The notes beneath the pieces were generated by a model that saw only the letters and a list, made by a program, of their open reading frames with translations, did no database searches and was not told the origin of the DNA. Below, one piece after another: positions 1 through 4,391 of a stretch of DNA of 6,722 nt. The DNA lies in the NCBI GenBank assembly GCA_002335345.1, contig DDCS01000098.1, positions 5,357-12,078 on the forward strand, written 5' to 3'. Both the position numbers and the translations under genes were made by a program. The stretch is from Flavobacteriaceae bacterium UBA2000 (GTDB taxonomy: Bacteria > Bacteroidota > Bacteroidia > Flavobacteriales > Flavobacteriaceae). The first letter of the stretch is position 1, and every line of letters starts with the position of its first letter.

Positions 1-372
1 GATCAGTCATTTATTGCGGCGATTTTGACCGTAATTGGATACTCCTTGAACGATACCGTGGTTGTTTTTGACCGAATTCGTGAGTTTTTCAACGAACACA
101 GCAGTTGGAAAATGAATAAAATAATCGACAGTGCCCTTAACAGCACTTTGAGTAGAACATTAAATACGTCATTGACCACATTGATTGTATTATTCACTAT
201 TTTCTTGCTCGGGGCTGAATCAATTAGAGGATTGATTTTTGCCTTAATCGTTGGTGTAATGGTCGGTACCTACTCGTCTTTGTTTATTGCAACGCCTGTC
301 TTTTTTGATACAGTCAAAAAACGCGGTATTGACTTGAGTGACAAACAAGAGGAAGAAGATCAAGAGAAATAG
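1..372 (+). CDS. secDF: SecDF protein-export membrane protein, C-terminal (SecF) end, 5' partial
   Basis: The frame is open from base 1 and ends at TAG 370-372, giving 123 residues of the C-terminus. SecD and SecF work with SecYEG in the inner membrane and use the proton gradient to pull exported proteins across. Visible SecF hallmarks are the membrane segment running into VVVFDRIRE (fragment residues 21-29), the polar LNTSLTTL stretch (54-61), and two further hydrophobic segments at about 60-71 and 77-102. A charged tail rich in D, E and K then lies in the cytoplasm. In Bacteroidota SecD and SecF are usually fused in one chain of about 1000 residues, so I infer that the missing 5' part encodes SecD; the window itself cannot show the fusion. 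The gene converges on the DUF192 gene and ends 39 bases before a strong terminator hairpin. Identification as SecF is secure, the fused form is likely. Confidence 0.93.
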   Translation, partial: DQSFIAAILTVIGYSLNDTVVVFDRIREFFNEHSSWKMNKIIDSALNSTLSRTLNTSLTTLIVLFTIFLLGAESIRGLIFALIVGVMVGTYSSLFIATPVFFDTVKKRGIDLSDKQEEEDQEK

Positions 373-411
373 AGCATAAACTCAGTATACAAATAATAGT
401 GTATAGAGCAC

Positions 412-448
412 AACTAAAAAACCCCGCAGAATGCGGGGTTTTTTAGTT
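412..448. terminator. Bidirectional intrinsic terminator between secDF and the DUF192 gene
   Basis: A perfect 17-bp inverted repeat (412-428 with 432-448) encloses a 3-base GAA loop. The core is CCCCGCA/TGCGGGG flanked by A6 on the left and T6 on the right, so each strand yields a GC stem followed by U residues. It sits between two converging genes and should stop both. The TAA stop of the minus-strand gene (443-445) and the codon before it lie inside the right arm. Confidence 0.95.
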
Positions 449-943
449 ATTTATGCGTGAAAACTCTGCCCGGTCTACAGGGAGTAATTTCCAGCGGGCG
501 ACTAATCCAGCATTCACTTCAAGAACGTATTTTGCTGGACGCCTTGAAGGCAGTGGGGTAGGGTCAAATGGCTTGGCATCACGATAAACCTCTACAATTT
601 TTAAGTCTTTATCCAGGTATATGATGTCTATGGGAAATTGAGTGTTTTTCATGTAAAAACTCAGCGGTGATTCTCGATCAAAAATGAAGAGCATCGCTTG
701 ATTTTCCTCCATAGAATTTCGATACATAAGTCCAGTGGCAGTTTCATATTCACCTTCAGCGATTTCGATATCCAAAGTGGCGATAAGTGAATCATTGGTC
801 GAGCGCACTAGGCTTAATGTACCTTCTTTGGTAAAGGGAATCTCTCGAGTCAGGACCTTTTCATTTTTTTCGTTTTTACAGCCCGTAATGCCTACCAGGG
901 CCATAAGGCCTAGAGCGATAAATTTTCTTATTCTTCTTTTCAT
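443..943 (-). CDS. DUF192-family (COG1430) predicted lipoprotein
   Basis: 166 residues. The N-terminus is a lipoprotein signal: basic MKRRIRK, a hydrophobic stretch, then lipobox ITGC with Cys22 as the predicted lipidated residue, followed by a charged linker. The rest matches the DUF192 fold: GLM at 71-73, MLFIF at 84-88, the signature FYMKNTQFPIDIIYLD at 96-111, and PAKYVLEVNAG at 136-146. The biochemical function of the family is not established; members are small, often exported beta-rich proteins. The ATG overlaps the lgt stop codon by 4 nt (ATGA, 940-943), so translation is probably coupled to lgt. The mature protein would be lipidated by the product of that upstream gene. It is the last gene of the leftward cluster and its stop codon is inside the shared terminator. 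The family call is firm, the role unknown. Confidence 0.9.
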   Translation of the reverse strand: MKRRIRKFIALGLMALVGITGCKNEKNEKVLTREIPFTKEGTLSLVRSTNDSLIATLDIEIAEGEYETATGLMYRNSMEENQAMLFIFDRESPLSFYMKNTQFPIDIIYLDKDLKIVEVYRDAKPFDPTPLPSRRPAKYVLEVNAGLVARWKLLPVDRAEFSRINN

Positions 944-1770
944 ACGGCGGAATTATTTTTCGCGCGCAATAGGAGTATTACCCCTGCTATGATAAATGGA
1001 ATGCTGAGCCACTGCCCAGTGCTGAGTAAATTCCCTAGCGAAGTTTCAAATCCTCCCTGGCTTTTCTTATAAAATTCAACGATAAAGCGTACCGACCAAA
1101 GCAGCACTAAAAACAACCCAAATAGGTAGCCCTGTTGTAATCTTTTTTGGGTATACCAGTAGGTCCAATACAAGATTACAAAGACAAAGACATAACCAAA
1201 AGACTCATATAACTGTGCGGGGTGGCGGGCGAAATCCTCTCCGTTATTCGCAAAAATAACGCCAAAATCAGTCCCTGTGGGATGTCCAACGATTTCTGAA
1301 TTCATAAAATTTCCAATACGGACCAATACGGCCCCAGAGGCAACGGGAATAACAATTCGGTCAAAAAGCCAAAGCAAGGACTCTTTTAGCACGTTTTTTT
1401 GATAGAGATACATCGCGATAATGATTCCTATAGCGGCCCCATGAGAGGCTAATCCTCGAAATCCGGTGAAAGCAAAACCGCCTTTGAACTTGAAGGGTAA
1501 AAACACCGAAAAGAAATCCTGGTGAAAGAGTTCGGGTTGATAAAAAATGACATGACCCAGGCGCGCTCCAATAAGGATTGCTAAAACCATGTACATAAAT
1601 AGGCTGTCTAATTTTTCGAGGGCAACCCCCTCACGGATAAATATTTTTTTCATCAGATACCAACCTAGCGAAAAGGCCAATACGAACATCAAACTGTAGT
1701 ATTGAATTGTATAAAATCCAAGATTTATGCCCTCTGAGGGGGCCCAATAAATACCTAAAGCGGGTAGCAT
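940..1770 (-). CDS. lgt: Prolipoprotein diacylglyceryl transferase Lgt
   Basis: Lgt transfers diacylglycerol from phosphatidylglycerol to the lipobox cysteine of prolipoproteins, the first step of lipoprotein maturation in the inner membrane. With the start at 1770 the protein has 276 residues, close to the usual 270-290, and several strongly hydrophobic segments suit a seven-helix membrane protein. Motifs: GARLGH (68-73), SHGAAIG (109-115, with His110 like the conserved E. coli His103), the signature VRIGNFMNSEIVG (150-162; Arg151, Asn154, Glu159), RHPAQLYES (182-190), and VRFIVEFYK (227-235; Arg228). The frame stays open upstream to an ATG at 1905, but that would overlap yidD and add 45 residues with no Lgt character. 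MLPALGIYW at 1770 fits the N-terminus of the family. The start has no Shine-Dalgarno sequence. A possible weak promoter and hairpin precede it. It overlaps the downstream DUF192 gene by 4 nt. Confidence 0.95.
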   Translation of the reverse strand: MLPALGIYWAPSEGINLGFYTIQYYSLMFVLAFSLGWYLMKKIFIREGVALEKLDSLFMYMVLAILIGARLGHVIFYQPELFHQDFFSVFLPFKFKGGFAFTGFRGLASHGAAIGIIIAMYLYQKNVLKESLLWLFDRIVIPVASGAVLVRIGNFMNSEIVGHPTGTDFGVIFANNGEDFARHPAQLYESFGYVFVFVILYWTYWYTQKRLQQGYLFGLFLVLLWSVRFIVEFYKKSQGGFETSLGNLLSTGQWLSIPFIIAGVILLLRAKNNSAV

Positions 1771-1785
1771 ATGATTTGTTTGAGG

Positions 1786-1793
1786 TAAAGATA
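1786..1793 (-). promoter_or_regulatory. Possible weak -7 element upstream of lgt
   Basis: Read on the minus strand the octamer is TATCTTTA, matching the Bacteroidota -7 consensus TAnnTTTG at all but the last base. It would place transcription start about 8-12 nt before the lgt ATG. No -33 TTG is evident upstream, where a T8 run sits instead. Short AT-rich matches like this arise by chance, so it is only a candidate for an internal promoter. Confidence 0.22.
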
Positions 1794-1831
1794 AAAAAAA
1801 GCCTGCGTATGCCACAGATTTATGGCACAGG
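1793..1831 (-). terminator. Candidate intrinsic terminator or attenuator between yidD and lgt
   Basis: On the minus strand CCTGTG-CCA (1831-1823) can pair with TGG (1814-1812) and CGCAGG (1807-1802). This leaves an 8-nt loop and a 4-nt bulge (CATA), with one G-U pair if CGCAGG is used fully. The stem is followed by C and eight T residues (1800-1793). The yidD stop codon (1822-1820) lies at the edge of the loop. The stem is interrupted and much weaker than the 412-448 terminator, so partial readthrough is likely if it works at all. Confidence 0.4.
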
Positions 1832-2038
1832 ATCGTGCCCAGAGCCGCCCCAGGGATGACATCGTGCAATACGCTTAATGGCGAGCCAACTTCCGTGCAA
1901 TGCACCGTGTTTCTTGAGGGCCTCTATACTGTAATGAGAGCAAGTGGGGTTGAACCGACAGGTAGAGGGTGTGAACGGAGAAATAACGTTTTGATAAAAC
2001 TTGATCAGCAGAATTAAAGGTTTCGCGAGTAGAGACAA
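1820..2038 (-). CDS. yidD: Membrane protein insertion efficiency factor YidD
   Basis: 72 residues, near the usual 70-85. YidD is a small protein with an amphipathic N-terminus at the inner membrane that helps YidC and Sec insert membrane proteins. Family motifs fill the sequence: IKFYQNVISPFTPSTCRFNP (12-31), TCSHYSIEALKKHG (32-45), and RCHPWGGSGHDPVP at the C-terminus. The three conserved cysteines are Cys27, Cys33 and Cys60. The start codon is read as TTG (2036-2038); there is no ATG upstream in frame before the TAA at 2048-2050, and the first internal ATG does not exist before the conserved core. A non-ATG start is therefore required. The gene begins 18 nt after the cysS stop and ends 49 nt before lgt. 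Usually yidD lies between rnpA and yidC, so placement with cysS and lgt is a different, lineage-type context. Confidence 0.93.
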   Translation of the reverse strand: MSLLAKPLILLIKFYQNVISPFTPSTCRFNPTCSHYSIEALKKHGALHGSWLAIKRIARCHPWGGSGHDPVP

Positions 2039-2056
2039 AAGACTGATTTAAAAAAA

Positions 2057-3547
2057 TTATCTCAGACTAAAACTGCTGCCTTCTTTGCCATCTTTGAGTT
2101 GAATCCCGGCTTCTTGCAGTCGGTCTCTAATCGCATCACTGGTTGCAAAATCTTTGTTGGCGCGGGCCTGATTCCGCAAGTCGATAAGTAAATTTACAGC
2201 AGCTTCAAGTTGTTGTTGCCCATTATTTTGTCCTTCCATCTCCTTGGGTAACCCTAAAACATCATAAACAAAACTGTGTATTGTGGCTCTTAACAGCTCA
2301 AGATCCTCTTGGGTTATTTTAGCGCCCCCCTCATTAAGTTGATTAATCCATTTGGTCGCTTCAAAAAGTTGTGCAATCAGAATCGGGCTGTTAAAGTCAT
2401 CGTTCATGGCCGCATAACACGAATCAACCCAAGGAGCTATTGCGAAATCAGAAGAATCGGACGCTTCAATAGACTCCAGTATATTCACAGCCTCCATAAG
2501 CCTTTGATACCCTTTTTCACTGGCCAAAATTGCTTGGTCAGAAAAATCGAGTATACTGCGATAATGGGCCTGATACATAAAGAATTTAGCCACGGCCGGA
2601 CGAATCGGTTGACTCATTATGGCGTTATTCCCAGAGAAAAGTTCTCTTGGTAAAATATTATTCCCTGTTGACTTTGCCATTTTCTTGCCATTCAGGGTCA
2701 GCATATTGGCATGCATCCAGTAGCGAACAGGTGCGGTCTTATTGCAGGCCTCGGCCTGAGCAATTTCACACTCGTGGTGTGGGAATTTTAAGTCCATCCC
2801 ACCTCCGTGAACATCAAAGGTCTCTCCCAAGTACTTTGTACTCATGGCGGTACATTCCAAATGCCATCCTGGAAACCCGTCACCCCAAGGAGAGGGCCAA
2901 CGCATGATATGTTGTGGTTCTGCCTTTTTCCATAAGGCAAAATCTTGCGGATTCTTTTTCTCGCTTTGAGCGGTCAATTCTCGGGTATTGGCAATCATAT
3001 CCTCGATCTTGCGTCCACTGAGCTTCCCGTATTGTTGATCTTCATTAAATTTCAAAACATCAAAATAGACTGAGCCATTTTTTTCGTAAGCATAGCCAGC
3101 GCCCAAGATTTTTTGAATAATCTGAATTTGCTCAATAATATGACCTGTTGCCGTGGGCTCGATATCCGGTGGCAGGGCATTAAATGCGCTCATGATTTCA
3201 TGAAAATCAACCGTGTATCTTTGCACGACTTCCATCGGTTCAATGGCCTCAATGCGCGCTTTTTTTGCAATGCGATCTTCACCTGAGTCTGCGTCGTTTT
3301 CAAGGTGCCCAGCATCAGTGATATTGCGTACATAACGCACTTTGTACCCCAGGTGTTTGAGATATCGATAAATTAAATCAAATGATAGAAATGTACGGCA
3401 ATTTCCAAGATGAACGTAGTTGTAAACCGTTGGCCCACAGACATACATGCCTACAAATTCGGGAACCAATGGCGTAAATAATTCCTTTTCCTTTGTTAAG
3501 GAATTATAAATAGAAAGCTTACGATGTTCTGGTTTAGGCAATGTCAT
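2057..3547 (-). CDS. cysS: Cysteinyl-tRNA synthetase
   Basis: 496 residues. This class I cytosolic enzyme charges tRNA-Cys with cysteine using ATP. The catalytic Rossmann fold opens with MYVCGPTVYNYV followed by the HIGH-type motif, here HLGN (46-49). The second class I signature is KMAKS (289-293) in place of KMSKS. The zinc ligands that select cysteine are visible at the spacing of the E. coli enzyme: Cys37, Cys232 (in GWHLECTAMS), His257 and Glu261 (in HHECE). The C-terminal part (about 370-496) is helical and matches the DALR and tRNA-recognition region. The start at 3547 places the motif at the usual depth, and no Shine-Dalgarno sequence precedes it. It lies 20 nt after folE and 18 nt before yidD, so all three are probably cotranscribed. 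The protein appears intact. Confidence 0.97.
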   Translation of the reverse strand: MTLPKPEHRKLSIYNSLTKEKELFTPLVPEFVGMYVCGPTVYNYVHLGNCRTFLSFDLIYRYLKHLGYKVRYVRNITDAGHLENDADSGEDRIAKKARIEAIEPMEVVQRYTVDFHEIMSAFNALPPDIEPTATGHIIEQIQIIQKILGAGYAYEKNGSVYFDVLKFNEDQQYGKLSGRKIEDMIANTRELTAQSEKKNPQDFALWKKAEPQHIMRWPSPWGDGFPGWHLECTAMSTKYLGETFDVHGGGMDLKFPHHECEIAQAEACNKTAPVRYWMHANMLTLNGKKMAKSTGNNILPRELFSGNNAIMSQPIRPAVAKFFMYQAHYRSILDFSDQAILASEKGYQRLMEAVNILESIEASDSSDFAIAPWVDSCYAAMNDDFNSPILIAQLFEATKWINQLNEGGAKITQEDLELLRATIHSFVYDVLGLPKEMEGQNNGQQQLEAAVNLLIDLRNQARANKDFATSDAIRDRLQEAGIQLKDGKEGSSFSLR

Positions 3548-3567
3548 CGCGGATAAATAAATCGATG

Positions 3568-4245
3568 TTAAAATGAAGTGTTGAGTTTAATGTAATCTAA
3601 AAACTCTCTTTTAACCTTGTCATTTTTAAATTGACCGCCAAATTCACTGGTTACGGTGGAACTGTCAATATCTCGAATTCCACGGGAATTAACGCACAAA
3701 TGTTTGGCGTCGATAACGCATGCGACATCGTCCGTGTTCAATATTTTTTGCAATTCCTGAACAATTTGCATGGTAAGCCGCTCTTGAACTTGTGGCCTTT
3801 TTGCAAAGTAATCGACGACTCTATTCATTTTTGAAAGACCAACGACAGTACCATTGGAAATGTAGGCGATGTGCGCTCTACCAACGATGGGTAATAAGTG
3901 ATGTTCACAAGTAGAATACAGGGTAATGTTTTTTTCAACGAGCATTTCTCCGTACTTATACTTATTTTCAAAAGTGGAGGCTTTTGGCTTATTATCTGGG
4001 TGCAAACCGGTAAATATTTCTTTAACGAACATTTTTGCAACGCGCTTTGGCGTTCCTTTTAGACTGTCGTCCGTTAAATCCATACCCAAGGTTTGGAGAA
4101 TATTTTGGACATCTTTTTCAATGCGGTCCATTTTTTCTTGATCCCCTATTTCAAAGGCATCAGGGCGCAGCGGCGTGCGGCTTGAAGTTCCCACATGATC
4201 ATTGCCGAAGGCTTCGATTTCTTGCAATTGTTTTTCTAAATCCAT
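3568..4245 (-). CDS. folE: GTP cyclohydrolase I (FolE, type IA)
   Basis: 225 residues from the chosen start. FolE converts GTP to 7,8-dihydroneopterin triphosphate, the entry to tetrahydrofolate and other pterins and to deazapurines such as queuosine. The signature runs through STCEHHLLPIVGRAHIAY, and zinc ligands Cys113, His116 and Cys184 have exactly the spacing of E. coli Cys110, His113 and Cys181. KMNRVVDYFAKRPQVQERLT and NSRGIRD are further conserved stretches; the type IA zinc cysteines are all present. The frame extends to another ATG at 4299 (243 residues). I prefer 4245 because MDLEKQL resembles flavobacterial FolE N-termini. The extra 18 residues are also basic and unlike the family, and a Bacteroidota -7 element lies within their coding stretch. 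It is the first gene of the leftward cluster and diverges from the long secreted-protein gene. Confidence 0.95.
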   Translation of the reverse strand: MDLEKQLQEIEAFGNDHVGTSSRTPLRPDAFEIGDQEKMDRIEKDVQNILQTLGMDLTDDSLKGTPKRVAKMFVKEIFTGLHPDNKPKASTFENKYKYGEMLVEKNITLYSTCEHHLLPIVGRAHIAYISNGTVVGLSKMNRVVDYFAKRPQVQERLTMQIVQELQKILNTDDVACVIDAKHLCVNSRGIRDIDSSTVTSEFGGQFKNDKVKREFLDYIKLNTSF

Positions 4246-4281
4246 AAAAGGTGTATGCGGTAATTTTTTTCTTTTACTGGG

Positions 4282-4314
4282 CAAAGATACGTATCTCATT
4301 GCTCACTTGGAAAA
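4282..4314 (-). promoter_or_regulatory. Predicted promoter of the folE-cysS-yidD-lgt cluster
   Basis: On the minus strand TATCTTTG (4289-4282) fits the Bacteroidota -7 consensus TAnnTTTG at every fixed base. A T-rich TTTTCC (4314-4309), an imperfect -33 element, lies 19 nt upstream. Transcription would start near 4275, leaving a leader of about 30 nt before the folE ATG at 4245. This would exclude the ATG at 4299 from the transcript. Confidence 0.5.
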
Positions 4315-4342
4315 TACTTCGGGATTTAACACGTTTATTCCA

Positions 4343-4370
4343 TTGGTTATGGTAAAATATGATTATTTTG
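4343..4370 (+). promoter_or_regulatory. Possible promoter of the long secreted-protein gene
   Basis: TTGG (4343-4346) and TATTTTG (4364-4370) are 17-18 nt apart. The second element is one base shorter than TAnnTTTG, so the match is imperfect. Transcription would start near 4375, about 15-20 nt before the ATG at 4392. The position in a short divergent intergenic region supports it. The elements do not overlap those predicted for folE. Confidence 0.35.
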
Positions 4371-4391
4371 TACCCCTTATTTTCTGCTTGA

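Noticed and set aside
46..293. HLGN and KMAKS in CysRS instead of HIGH and KMSKS (residue numbers in the cysS product)
   Set aside because: Such variants are, to my knowledge, normal in Bacteroidota CysRS, and the zinc ligands are all present, so there is no sign of altered function.
370..410. Direct repeat TAGAGCA at 370-376 and 404-410, and a short TATAC/GTATA inverted repeat at 386-405
   Set aside because: Seven- and five-base matches in AT-rich DNA are expected by chance; the real structure is the adjacent terminator.
1771..1905. 45-codon upstream extension of the lgt frame to an ATG at 1905
   Set aside because: It overlaps the well-supported yidD gene on the same strand and has no Lgt-like sequence; 276 residues from 1770 is the normal family size.
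3825..4141. Open frames on both strands within folE (minus 3825-4040, plus 3926-4141)
   Set aside because: Shadows of the FolE coding frame, which is intact with all zinc ligands.
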